From assembly GCF_963169125.1 (NCBI RefSeq), contig NC_084802.1, positions 11,780,896-11,844,895 on the forward strand: a stretch of 64,000 bases of DNA, in the 5' to 3' direction. The stretch is from Humulus lupulus. Lineage: Eukaryota > Streptophyta > Magnoliopsida > Rosales > Cannabaceae. Shown here in pieces: positions 35,681 to 46,000 of this stretch. Position 1 is the first letter of the stretch. Each line of letters begins with the position of its first letter. A model generated the notes under the pieces. It was given only the letters and a program-made list of their open reading frames with translations. It was not told the origin of the DNA and searched no databases. The position numbers and the translations under genes were made by a program.

Positions 35681-36940
35681 ATGGAAATTCGAATGGAGGA
35701 TACATGGATGGCGCCTTACTTGGAGTATCTGACAAATGGTGTGCTACCAACAGATAGAAACAAAGCCAGAACTCTACAAAGGCAGGCTGCTAGATACATA
35801 CTGGTCGATGGTGTTATGTACAGGAGAGGGTATTCAATGCCACTACTCAGATGCGTTACACCAGAAAAAGCTAAGGAACTAATGAAAGAGGTGCATGAAG
35901 GCTTCTGCGGGGATCACACTGGGGGGCAGAGTTTGGCAAAAAAGATTCTAAGGCAAGGCTACTTCTGGCCGACTATGAACGAAGATTCAATGAAGTTTGT
36001 ACGAAGGTGCGATAAATGTCAAAGGTTCTCCAAAATTCCACGAGCAGCTCCAAACAAGTTGAAAAAAATGCAGAGTCTGTGGCCTTTTGCGGTATGGGGG
36101 ATAGATTTGATTGGATCCCTACCAACGGAAAAGGGTGGAGTGAAGTACGCAGTTGTGGCAGTCGACTACTTCATCAAATGGGTCGAAGCTGAACCACTCG
36201 CTACCATAACAACCAAAAAAGTTCATGACTTTGTCATCAAGAACATTGTTTGCCGGTATGGTTTGCCCCGAAAGATCGTTTCAGACAACGGAACCCAATT
36301 TGACAGCGACTTATTCGCCGACTTCTACAAAAGGCACGGAGTTATTAAAAGCTTTTCTTCAGTTGCGGATCCCCAAGGAAACGGGCAAGTAGAGGCCATG
36401 AATAAAACTCTTAAAGACACCCTGAAGAAGAGGCTTGAAGACGCTAAAGGAGCATGGCCAGAGCAGCTGCCTGAAGTCCTCTGGTCGTATAGAACGTCTC
36501 ACCGAACAGCGACAGGTCATACCCCATTTTCCTTAGCCTACGGATATGAGGCTATGTTACATGTCGAGTTAGATCCCCCCTCACATCGACGCTTAACGTA
36601 TGACCAGGACCAGAACAGCCAACTGATGATGGAGTCCCTAGACTCAATTGACGAGATACGGGAGCAAGCCCAACTCCGAGTTGTTGCATACCAGCAAAAG
36701 GTCGCCCGGTACTTTAACTCAAAAGTAAAAGAAAGAAAATTCAACGTTGGTGACTTGGTGCTACGACGAGTTTTCTTGAATACCCGCGACCCCACTGCTG
36801 GAGTACTCGGACCTAATTGGGAAGGACCTTACCAGATTGAAGAAGTCCTTCACCCAGGTACCTACAAACTTGCACACCTAAACGGAGATCTCATTCCACG
36901 TTATTGGAATGGAGAACACCTGCGCAAGTATTATCAGTGA
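35681..36940 (+). CDS. Tat integrase (open frame to natural stop)
   Basis: A 419-codon open frame. The HHCC zinc finger spans about 35893-36025 (HEGFCGDHTGG...CDKC). The DDE core has the first Asp in WGIDLIGSLP (36095-36124), the second in IVSDNGTQF (36268-36300) and Glu in GNGQVEAMN (36381-36405). A GPF/Y-like C-terminus follows (NVGDLVLRRVF, 36744-36776; GPNWEGPYQIEEVLHPGTYKL, 36808-36870). It ends TGA at 36938-36940. Upstream it is in frame with the second RNase H across the TAA at 35663-35665; the first in-frame ATG is 35681. Integrase joins cDNA to the genome. All key residues appear intact, unlike most of the upstream polyprotein. Confidence 0.88.
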   Translation: MEIRMEDTWMAPYLEYLTNGVLPTDRNKARTLQRQAARYILVDGVMYRRGYSMPLLRCVTPEKAKELMKEVHEGFCGDHTGGQSLAKKILRQGYFWPTMNEDSMKFVRRCDKCQRFSKIPRAAPNKLKKMQSLWPFAVWGIDLIGSLPTEKGGVKYAVVAVDYFIKWVEAEPLATITTKKVHDFVIKNIVCRYGLPRKIVSDNGTQFDSDLFADFYKRHGVIKSFSSVADPQGNGQVEAMNKTLKDTLKKRLEDAKGAWPEQLPEVLWSYRTSHRTATGHTPFSLAYGYEAMLHVELDPPSHRRLTYDQDQNSQLMMESLDSIDEIREQAQLRVVAYQQKVARYFNSKVKERKFNVGDLVLRRVFLNTRDPTAGVLGPNWEGPYQIEEVLHPGTYKLAHLNGDLIPRYWNGEHLRKYYQ

Positions 36941-36942
36941 AC

Positions 36943-37121
36943 AGTCCTTTTTAAAGGACTGGCTTGTATTAAATTTTACTTTTTACAAGTTTTGCAAAAA
37001 GGGTTAGCCATGTTGTGTGGCTAATCGCTTATATATGTAAAATCCTTTTTTAGGATCACTCGTAAAGACATGTTTAGTCCATTTTTAATACGAGATTATA
37101 AGGGACTGTGCGCAGCCAGTC
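36943..37121. promoter_or_regulatory. Cluster of stem-loops after integrase
   Basis: Two bases after the integrase stop lies AGTCCTTT-TT-AAAGGACT (36943-36960), then TTAGCCA/TGGCTAA (37004-37010 with 37018-37024) and ATCCT/AGGAT (37042-37056). GACTGGCT (36957-36964) could also pair with AGCCAGTC (37114-37121), enclosing the group. The cluster lies between convergent genes: pol to the left, the antisense gene ending near 37568-37619 to the right. A transcript 3'-end or RNA-stability role is only inference. Confidence 0.6.
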
Positions 37122-37266
37122 ATTCTTGCCAACTTTTGTAAATTTATTTTTACAAGTATTTGTTCATTACGTGTGTTATTTTGCTGTATTACATTTCCCA
37201 CCAAGCAGAAATGTTCGAACAGGTCGTGGTCAAGGCAAGTGACCCAGGACCTAAAGCTCCTCGATC

Positions 37267-37276
37267 ACTTGGGGGG
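37267..37276 (+). promoter_or_regulatory. Internal polypurine-tract-like motif
   Basis: ACTTGGGGGG is identical over ten bases to the start of the 3' PPT at 41071-41080. It could be a central PPT or a relic of the original PPT from before the antisense module was acquired. Confidence 0.5.
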
Positions 37277-37567
37277 CATATAAGGCACATCGATAGCAAA
37301 GCGTACCATGAGGTATGTAAACACATGAACAAAATGAGTGAAAGCATGCTAAGGTACTTAGAGTATTTTTCAAAATTTATATCTTGTTAAATCAAACCAA
37401 AGTACTATGCTAAGTTCGGTCATACAGACAGATGTTATGATAAATGAAAATATTATAACATTATAATGCAGTCTTTTACACTGCAAGCATCACTGCTTGG
37501 ATGTAATTGTTCGAATAAAAGGAAAGTTTGCTGCCCATGCAGCAAATTCAAAAAAATAGTCTTTACA

Positions 37568-40243
37568 TCACGACCTGTGGGTCGTGTAATTGAAGAAAAA
37601 TAAAAAGAGAATAAGTTTAAGGAGCAGTAGGAGCAGGAGGGTCTTGCTCAGCAGCCTGGTTGGCCGCATCCTCAACAACTCCTCCTTCCTCTGTGCCAGC
37701 GGCCGGCTGGATGTTGGGGAAGCAGGGATCCTTGCTCTTTCCTCTTCTTCGGCCAATCGAGCAGTGCAGCAGGCCAGCTCAGCATTCCTGATATCTTCTG
37801 AAAGGTAGTCAAAGTTGACGCCCTGGTTGTGTTTCCAGAAGTCATAGAAACACCGAAGCGTCGCATTCTTGTACCTTTCCAGATCTTTGGCATTGGAAAG
37901 CTTCAGCTACTCTGTTTGGCTCTCAAGATCAGCTATGGCCTTGTCCTTGGCAAGAAGCTCCTCTTTGAGTCTCTTGCATTCGCGATATTGGAATCGGCTG
38001 GCCTCCTGGTACTCCTCCCTCTGCTTCCTCAAAGCTTCGACCTCCGCCAGCTTTGCCACCGCAACATCCTTCTGCTGGGTGACCGCCTCCAACTCCCCGG
38101 CATGCCTAGCTTCTGCAGCCTGAAGCTCCTCAGCAGCTTTCGCCTGGTACCTCTCGATGGCCTTTGCCCGAGCCTGGTCGATGGTGGCTTGGGCACGGGT
38201 ACGAGCAACAGTTGCAGTCAGCAAGGCCTGTGGACAAAGGATAAAGTTAGAATCTGTTGCCAAGAATAAAAGACGGAAGCCAAAGAGATAAGAAATGCTT
38301 ACGCTGGCCATTTCGTTTAGGGCCCTGTTCAGAATTTGGTCGACCCCCATTTTGTCTGCCTCAGCCATCGCATCCTTGCAATGGTCGTACTTCACGATGT
38401 GTGCAAGGCGGCCCTTGGCTGCTCGCAAGGCGCGACTCAAAATTTTGGCCCCAAGAGCTTCATCCCGCTGGGTTTGTTCTTTAGCGGATGCAGGGGGAGG
38501 GTTCGTCGTAGCAGGCGGGGTTTCCTTCTCGACAAGAACCGAAGGCTGGGCAGAAGTTTGCCTAGTTGGCGCGTCCTTAGGAGGATCTTCTGTTCGAATT
38601 TTCTTGGCAGGAGGTCCTTGGCTCGATTCGCCGTTATGCCTCCTGGACGTCTTTCGCCGGACCAGAGGGACCTCTACCTCCTCCTCAATCTGATATAAGT
38701 CGAAGACATTGAGAGTGGCCATATCTACGTACAAATGAACATATGAAAATGGTAAGATAAAGGCGGATAAAAACTCTTGAGAAAACAGCAAAGAGGTCAC
38801 AAAGTTTAATACCCGAGCTACAACTACTGGTCGCTATACTATTGACTCTATTAGTCACACACTCACTATCTGGCACGAAGAAGTCTGGCCCTAGATTTGG
38901 AGTATACGTAAAGTTGCCCTCCCCGTCAAACAAGTGACAGGGAATTGGCAAGCTATTTAAAAGTGAAATAACTGTACCGTTTTCATCGAAGGATTCCCCC
39001 AAGTCCACAATAGATTTCGTTGCCTTTTGTTTCCCCTTGCCTTGGGGTGCAGAAGGCATTTCTGCGGAAGGATTGCCCGTGGGTTCCCTGATTGTAACCC
39101 CCGTCGGCCTCCTTCGTGGAGGGGACGTAGGGGGTTGCTGCTCGGGATCCCCCTCGGCAGTGGCATCTGCTACCACGGGTCCTCTTGTTTCATGGCGAAG
39201 AGCCAGGAGGCCGGATAGCCTCAGATTTTCATCAGTGACCAGGGACTTGACGCTTTTTTCTGCGTCTGTCATCCTGGCCAATGCGGTGGACCTCAACACC
39301 ATATCCAGTGTTGGGGTCGAACGTAACCATGGGCCTAAAAGACAAAGTGAACTTTAAGAAAAATGAAGGGAAATTCGCTGATGAAAAGTATCGACCAGTA
39401 GAAACATCACTTACCTCCTCGAACGAAGGCCAGGTTGTTGCTGGTCATGTCCGGAGTGAGGAAGTACTCCTTGCTGTACTGCCCCACGTTAGATATGTGT
39501 GTAGTGTCACTCAGGAACGTCTAGTTTGTCTCCTGGTGACAAAGATGGAAAAATTCAGTCCCATACTGTTGAGGGTTGGATTTAAGGTCGAAGAGATAGT
39601 TGACCTCATGGGGGGTAGGTTCTGGCCATTTTTTAAGTTTGTACAGGATATAGAGTGCGGCCAGCATTCTATATCCATTAGGAGTAATTTGGAAGGGGGC
39701 GACACCAAAATAGTTGGCCACCCCCTGATAAAAAGGATGTAGAGGGAGGGTAGCCCCCGCCTCTATATGATACCTAGACCAAGCACTGTAAACACCTCCA
39801 GGAAGGTTAGCCCTTTGGTCTGCAGCAGGAATTTTGAGATTGACCCCTGTGAGATGATACTTCCTGAGGTAGTTGGCAAGCATCCGAGGAGTCACTTGGC
39901 TGGTCGGGGAGAGATACCACTCGACATCAGGAAGATTTTGATGACGAAGGTGAGCTCTGGTTTGGATATTAGGGTCAGGAGTGGGATTTTCTCGACCACT
40001 AGTCGAAGGAACCTTAGCCTATGAATTAGGCTGGGCAGGAGAGTTTGGGCTATCTTCGGAGTCAGGTCTTTTCTTGCCTAAGAATTTAGAACGGGCCATT
40101 TGAGGAAGAGATGTGCGAGGTCTAGGAGAGGATCGTGAGAAAAGGATTTCGTGAACTCTGTTGGTCGGTTGTTCTTCGCCTTCGAGCAGCTGGGCAAGAA
40201 GATCGTCGTCGATGGGCCGTTCACCTCCCCACAAATCTGGCAT
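37568..40243 (-). pseudogene. Antisense spliced gene of the Tat element (Transposase_28-like plus coiled coil)
   Basis: Minus-strand gene between integrase and 3' LTR, modelled by eye. The start codon is 40243-40241 (MPDLWGGERPIDDD). Coding exons are 40243-39415, 39334-38813, 38724-38303 and 38227 to about 37617 (or 37568). The introns 39414-39335, 38812-38725 and 38302-38228 (80, 88 and 75 bp) have GT-AG ends and keep frame. Exon 2 has a basic KFLGKKRP patch and a region with LPLHPFYQGVANYFGVAPFQ and PNGYRMLAALYILYKL, resembling the plant 'putative gypsy type transposon' family (Transposase_28, PF04195). The last two exons encode a Lys/Glu-rich part and a long Ala/Glu/Lys-rich coiled coil (38205-37910). 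TAG codons at 40019-40021, 39521-39523 and 37907-37909 break it; each fits CAG to TAG. Function is unknown. Confidence 0.72.
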
Positions 40244-40249
40244 TAAAGT

Positions 40250-40670
40250 CTGCAAACAGAAGAATGGGGAGGTGAGAATAGAGAATTTTTAAGACTTTTT
40301 AGAATAACGCTGGTCGAGTATAAAAGTTAGGCTTTTATACAGCAGCATTCTAACAAAAGCTAAAATTTTCCACATGAACAGTTTGAGAAACAGATCAAAG
40401 GGTGAAAGAAAAAAGTTTTTCATAAAAGCTTTTTCAACTCCCCTTAGGGCGGGAAAAACCTATTTTTTCGGCTGGCCTAAAAATCGAACTCTTACTTTGG
40501 TTTTACGTCCTAAAAAGTATGATCTCAACTATCAAACTAACTCGTAACTTTTTTCACCCACAAGACATTCTACTGATAAGCATCTCAACCCAAAAGTAGA
40601 TAAACTCAACAGTCAAACATACAGAAACATGCATTACAAAAATATGAAACATAAAGATTCAAAGACTTAC
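40250..40670 (-). other. Putative 5' UTR intron of the antisense gene
   Basis: On the minus strand the donor is CTTTCTG|GTAAGTC (exon ends at 40671) and the acceptor is TTCTGTTTGCAG|ACTTTAATG (exon resumes at 40249), six bases before the ATG. It is 421 bp long and AT rich (T rich on the transcribed sense). Long first introns in 5' UTRs are common in plant genes. The evidence is consensus splice sites only. Confidence 0.6.
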
Positions 40671-40781
40671 CAGAAAGAAGGTCGTGGAGATTGGTAAGAG
40701 TTTTCGGAGATCAGGGAACTCTCGGGATGAGTCTTGAGAACGCAAAGGGACGGTCTCTAGAAGAAAATGGAAGCTCTGGTT

Positions 40782-40850
40782 TTAGGGTTTCTTGAAAGAG
40801 TAATGGCGTGTGTAAAAAGAAAAAGGGAACTTCGGAGATGTTATATATAA
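40782..40850 (-). promoter_or_regulatory. Promoter of the antisense gene: TATA box and telo-box
   Basis: TTATATATAA at 40841-40850 acts as a TATA box for the minus strand, about 30 bp ahead of a likely start near 40815. Downstream, in the presumed 5' UTR, AAACCCTAA (40790-40782 on the minus strand) is a telo-box, an element common in 5' regions of plant genes expressed in dividing cells. The block lies about 235 bp inside the 3' LTR. Confidence 0.55.
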
Positions 40851-41070
40851 GTTTTGTCTGTGGCATTAAAAGGGATTAATCATCAGATTCCCCTTTTTTG
40901 AAGTATGGGGAAGCGAGATAGTCGTCGAATTATTACTGAGGAAGCAAAAAGTGATGATTAGACAAGAGTAGGTTGCTTTTTCCAAGAACATACGAAGGGT
41001 TCTGACACGTATGGCGGGGTCACCGAAGAGTCGTTTCCTCAAAAGTTTATTTATTGCTCGTAATAAATAA
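40851..41070. other. Tat region between antisense promoter and PPT
   Basis: 220 bp without coding potential. On the minus strand it would be the upstream promoter region of the antisense gene. Confidence 0.5.
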
Positions 41071-41084
41071 ACTTGGGGGGAAAA
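41071..41084 (+). promoter_or_regulatory. Tat 3' polypurine tract
   Basis: ACTTGGGGGGAAAA directly precedes the 3' LTR (TGTTATCC at 41085). It primes plus-strand DNA synthesis. Confidence 0.9.
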
Positions 41085-41676
41085 TGTTATCCAAAAAATT
41101 GGCGTAGATGACGTGGCGAGTGATTCCCAGACACAAGGCTGACACTTGGAGGAACTCTGCTAGAGTATCGACCAGAAGACAAATTATAAGCAGTAAGCAG
41201 CCGAAGTTTACCTGCAACCAGCTTTGTCGCAGGTTCCGCATGCTTCATGACGTTTCTGTAAAGATCTTTGTGAATCCCGAAATTGACTCTCACAATCTCC
41301 TGAGTATCCGATTATTTAGGAGAGAATATCTGTAACACATTCATGTAATCTCCCTTGAGCCTATAAATAGAAAAAGATAGCTCAAGGAAGGGACTTTTTG
41401 GCTTTCGAATTATTTGAGACTAGAGTAATCCTATTTGAGATATTGTATTGTTCTTCAGAGGTGAGTGAAACTCATTGAACCTTAGTTCTTTGATCACTCA
41501 TTTTATTCTCATATCAATAACAATCTAAGTGGACGTAGGTTATTACCAGATCCTGGGGCCGAACCACTATAAAATATTGTGTTCTTATTATTTTCGTCAT
41601 TACGTTCTTTTCAACGCATTCATCCACGCCAAGCGTATTTTGACTCCGTGTCAGTTGACCAAAACCAGGGTCAACA
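41085..41676 (+). repeat. Tat 3' LTR (592 bp)
   Basis: It starts TGTTATCCAAAAAATTGG and ends CCAGGGTCAACA, colinear with 30077-30669. The TATA box at 41362-41369 is conserved. Many of the differences between the two copies are C/T or G/A transitions. Confidence 0.93.
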
Positions 41677-42721
41677 CCCACCATTTCCAACATCTAAACC
41701 TCATCCAAAGCCATCCCAAAGCTTCCCATTTCAACATCCAACAATCCCAACACTTTCAGAACAAGTTAAGCCACACAATTCAACAGAAAAACTCAGCTTA
41801 AACCCATTAAAACCAAACTTTTAATTCTTGAAACTTAAGAGCATAAACACTCAAAACCAACCAGTCAAAGCTTAGATTTAAACCTCTAATTTATAAATTA
41901 AAGCTTACCTCTTCAATGGAATCCTTTCCCTAATCAAAACCCAACTAATTTCCAAAGCTTTCCAGCTCAAATTCCACCTTAAACATCAAAATTGAAATCA
42001 CCTCAATACCCAGCTGAAAACTCAGAATTGAAACTTCAAAAACATAGTTTGATCCTTACCTTAGCCTTGATTAAATATCCCCTGGATAATCTTTGAGCTT
42101 AGCTTCAAATCCCCACTGAATTCCCAACAAATTCCCAGCTTAAAATCTTAGAAATTCTCTGTTTTTCCATTCCTTAAGCTTTCCTTGAGAGAGAGGAAAG
42201 AAGAGCTGAGAAGAAAGTCTAAGTCGGTTTATTTCTTTCTACGGGTTTCCTTAAGTTTGTCTTATTCGTTAAGTTAATCCCAAGGCTCAGGGTGCCGGAA
42301 CCGTCCCCGAGGGCAAAACGGTAAAATTCCCCAATATTCCCGCCTAGACTTCCTAACCTCAAATATATCTCCATTTATTTATTTTCATAACCCGATAGTC
42401 CAAATCACTAACCAATATCTAAAATATCCCTGACTTGTCCAAAGTTATCTGTTAAGTCCCGTTGTGACTTTTCCCCGCTATCTAGCCCTAGGATCGCCCC
42501 GAGTCGTGCTTTGCAAACCTACCCACATAATAATGTGGTTCTCACATATATCACATATATATATATATCATATTATCATCAATTATCATACAAACATTAT
42601 TAACCATATAATTACGCATTTAAATCAATAAAATCATTCTAATCACATTTAACCCAATTATGCCCTCCTGGCACACTAATCAAGGCCCTTAAGCCTTATT
42701 AGCAAATTTGGGGTCGTTACA

Positions 42722-43004
42722 ATAATCATAACTTGGCCAAACTAAGCGGTACTTTAATGTTTAAAAGAGAAAATAATGAGTTATTTTAAGTTTGTAACAA
42801 TAAAGATAAGAATGTCTTATAAATTTTCTAAGATTAATTTGACCGACCCTAAGGCGGCACTTTAATTGTTAGAAAGTTTTATCGTGGAAATTAAACTTTA
42901 TTTTATGTGTTTTAATTGTGCTCATGCATCACGTTTAATTTCTGATACTTTGATAGTTATTTTTCTAAATATAATAATATTTATATTTTCATTTTATTCA
43001 GAAA
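42722..43004 (+). other. Copia-1 untranslated leader, part 2
   Basis: Continues the leader from 28882 after the solo LTR. It contains a second copy of the TTTGACYGACCCTAAGGCGG motif (42837-42857). No ORF; the gag start follows at 43005. Confidence 0.65.
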
Positions 43005-46000
43005 ATGTATATCTCTAGTAATCCAATCACTGCTTTAATCGCATAAGAAAAATTAACTGGTGATAACTTCACAAAATGAAAATCAAATATGAATCTGTTA
43101 TTGGTTAGCGAAAACCACAAGTTTGTCCTAAATGAGGAATGTCCTGAAGAACCTGGGGCCACTGCCCCGAAACATATTCGGGACAAATATGATGCATGGA
43201 TTCAATCCAATAACAAAGCTAAGTGATATATGCTTGTAAGCATGAGTGATGTCTTACGAACAAAGCATGAATCCATGGAAACTGCTTTTGAGATACTAGA
43301 ATCTCTTAAGGAAATGTTTGGGCGCCCATCTGATCAAAGTCGGCATGAGGCTACTAGAACCTACATGAATGCTAAGATAAAGAAAGGTCAATCTGTGCGT
43401 GAGCATGTCTTGAACATGATCAGTGTACTCAATGAAGCTAAGACACACGGAGCAGTCATGGATGAAAAGACACAAGTAAGCATTATACTTGAGTCTTTAA
43501 CTCCTGCTTTTTCTACATTCACAACAAATTATGTCATGAACAAATTAGAATTTAACATGACACAATTATTGAATGAATTACAAACTTTTGAGTCTTTGAA
43601 CAAGACAATCTCAAGTCAGGTTGAAACAAATGTTGTTGAAGCCAAACCATCTTCTTCTAAGAAGAAAAGGAAAAGTAATAACAATGACTGCAAACCTAAA
43701 AAGGACAATACAAAAAAGACAAAGAAGTCATCCAAGGCACCCGAGAACAACAAGAACAATGACCCCAAACAAAAGGCACCACAAGGAAAGTGTTTCCACT
43801 GTAATGTCAACGATCATTGGAAGAGAAACTGTACAAAGTATCTCGCCAAGATGAAAGAGGAAAATAAAGGTAAATTAGATTTGCTTGTACTCGAAGCTTG
43901 TATGGTGGAACATGATAAATCATCACGGATAATTGATTCTGGTTCCACTAACCATGTTTGTTCTTGTTTGCAGATGCTTGAGTCCGCAAAGCAGTTGGAG
44001 CAAGGAGAGGTGACTATGAGAGTGAGAAGTGGAGCACTTGTTTCAGCTAAAGCATGTGAAACAGTCCATTTAAATTTTAAGAACAATTTTCTAATTTTGA
44101 ATAATGTTCTCTTTATTCCTGAAATTTCTAGAAACATTATTTCTTTATCTTTGTTACATGAACAAAATTTTGGCATTTCTTTTTATAATAATGTGAATTT
44201 TATCTCAAAGAATGGGAACAATATTTGTCATGCAAAACAAAAGGACGAACTGTACATGCTTAATCCAATTGAAAAATCACTTAATAATTCTGAATTATTC
44301 AAAGTAGCTAATCCACAAAGTAACAAAAGCCAAAAGGTTTCTAAAGAAAATGATACGTATCTTTGGCACTTAATATTAGGTCATATTAGTCTAGATAGCA
44401 TAAACTGGTTAACTAAAGATGGACCTTTGAGGGAACTAACAGTTAGAACCTTACCGGTTTGTGAATCCTGTTTAGAAGGAAAATTGACAAAACGACCTTT
44501 CACTTCAAAGGGAAATAGAGCCAAAGAACCACTGGAGCTTATACATAGTGATGTATGTGGTCCAATTAACATTCAAGCTCGAGGTGGTTATGAATATTTT
44601 GTCACATTTACTGACGACTATTCTAGATACGGTCATGTCTACCTAATGCTTAAGAAGTCAGAAACTTTTGATAGGTTTAAAGACTTCAAAGCCTTAGTTG
44701 AGAAGCAATTAGGTAAATCTTTAAAGACACTCTGATCTGACCGTGGTGGTGAATATTTGGATTCTAAATTCAAAGATTTCTTGCTGGAGCATGGTATTCT
44801 ATCCCAACTCACAGCACCTGGAACACCACAACAAAACGAAGTTTCAGAGAGAAGAAATCAGACCTTGTTGGACATGGTCAGGTCTATGATAAGCTACTTT
44901 TCACTTCCCTTATCATTTTGGGGATATGCACTTCAAACAGCTAATTACATTTTGAATGTAGTTCAGTCCAAAGCTGTGACAAAGACACCACTAGAATTAT
45001 GGAATGGAAATAAACCAAGTTTACGACATTTCCGTATTTGGGGTTGTCCTGCTCTTATGCTAAGACCTAAATCTGGAAAACTGGATTCAAGGTCTGAAGT
45101 GTGTATATTTGTGGGCTATGCTCCAAAAACAAGGGGCAGATATTTCTATAGTCCAAGTGATCAAAAGGTATTTGTTTCGACGAATGCAACCTTTTTAGAA
45201 CACGACTATATGAATGATTTTAAACCTCGAAGCAAAGTAGTTTTATAGGAACTAATGATAGATAAAATTTCATCTCCATCTTCTTCATCAGTTAATGATA
45301 AAACAACCAAAGAAACCACAATTCCTGAAAAGGAAAAACCAGAGCAACGTTGTAGTGGGAGGATTTTGAGACAACCTATTCGCTACGAACATGAGGCACA
45401 CGTTCTGGTATCAGATACTGAAAAGGACGATCCATTGACTTTTAAAGAAGTAATGGAAGACCCTGATGTTGATAAATGGCAAGCTTCCATGAATCAAGAA
45501 ATGGAATCAATGTATTCCAATTTTGTCTGGGAACTTGTAAATCTGCCTGACAATGTTAAAGCCATTGGATGTAAATGAATCTACAAGAAGAAAATGGGTG
45601 CAGATGGAAAGGTAGAGACTTATAAAGCAAGGCTTGTGGCCAAAGGCTACACACACACACAGAGGGTGTAGATTATGAAGAAACATTTTCTCCTGTAGCC
45701 ATGCTTAAGTCCATTCGCATACTTTTATCCATAGATGCCATCTATGATTACGAGATCTGGCAAATGGACGTCAAGACAGCCTTTCTAAATGGCCAACTTT
45801 ATGAAACCATACATATGGAACAACCATAAGGGTTTATTAAGAAGGATCAAGATCAAAAGGTATGCAAGTTGTTGAAATCCATATATGGATTAAACACAAG
45901 CATCAAGATCTTGGAACTTAACTTTTGATGAAACTATCAAAACATATGGCTTCGAACAAAATGTTGACGAAGCATGTGTTTATAAATACATCAAACGGAA

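Larger units (their letters stand above)
30077..41676 (+). mobile_element. Complete Tat-lineage Ty3/gypsy retrotransposon with antisense gene, 11,600 bp
   Basis: LTRs 30077-30669 and 41085-41676 are flanked by a perfect CCCAC duplication (30072-30076 and 41677-41681). Internal order on the plus strand: PBS, gag, protease, RT, RNase H, second (archaeal-type) RNase H, integrase. A minus-strand gene follows between integrase and the 3' PPT. Gag, dual RNase H and the antisense ORF are hallmarks of the Tat lineage. By eye the two LTRs differ at about 17 of some 590 positions plus a small indel, about 3%. Most domains carry nonsense or frameshift changes, so it is not autonomous now. Confidence 0.93.
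28883..42721 (-). repeat. Tekay-family solo LTR, split by the Tat element
   Basis: It starts TGTAACGCCCTAGATAGCC (28883) and ends GGGGTCGTTACA (42721), flanked by a perfect ATAAT duplication (28878-28882 and 42722-42726). After removing the Tat element and one TSD it is about 2,230 bp. It is clearly homologous to the chromovirus LTRs at 13014 and 20139, including the CCTTTACCTGCACCACGTAG / GTGAGCCAAGGCCCAGCAAG block at 29256-29297. No internal sequence is left. It is inserted in the copia-1 leader. Confidence 0.9.

Noticed and set aside
37568..40243. An unrelated host gene into which Tat inserted, or a host gene captured once in this copy
   Set aside because: It lies between integrase and PPT of one element with clean LTRs and TSD, and its protein resembles a family known from plant gypsy elements, so it is treated as part of the element. 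Capture long ago remains possible.
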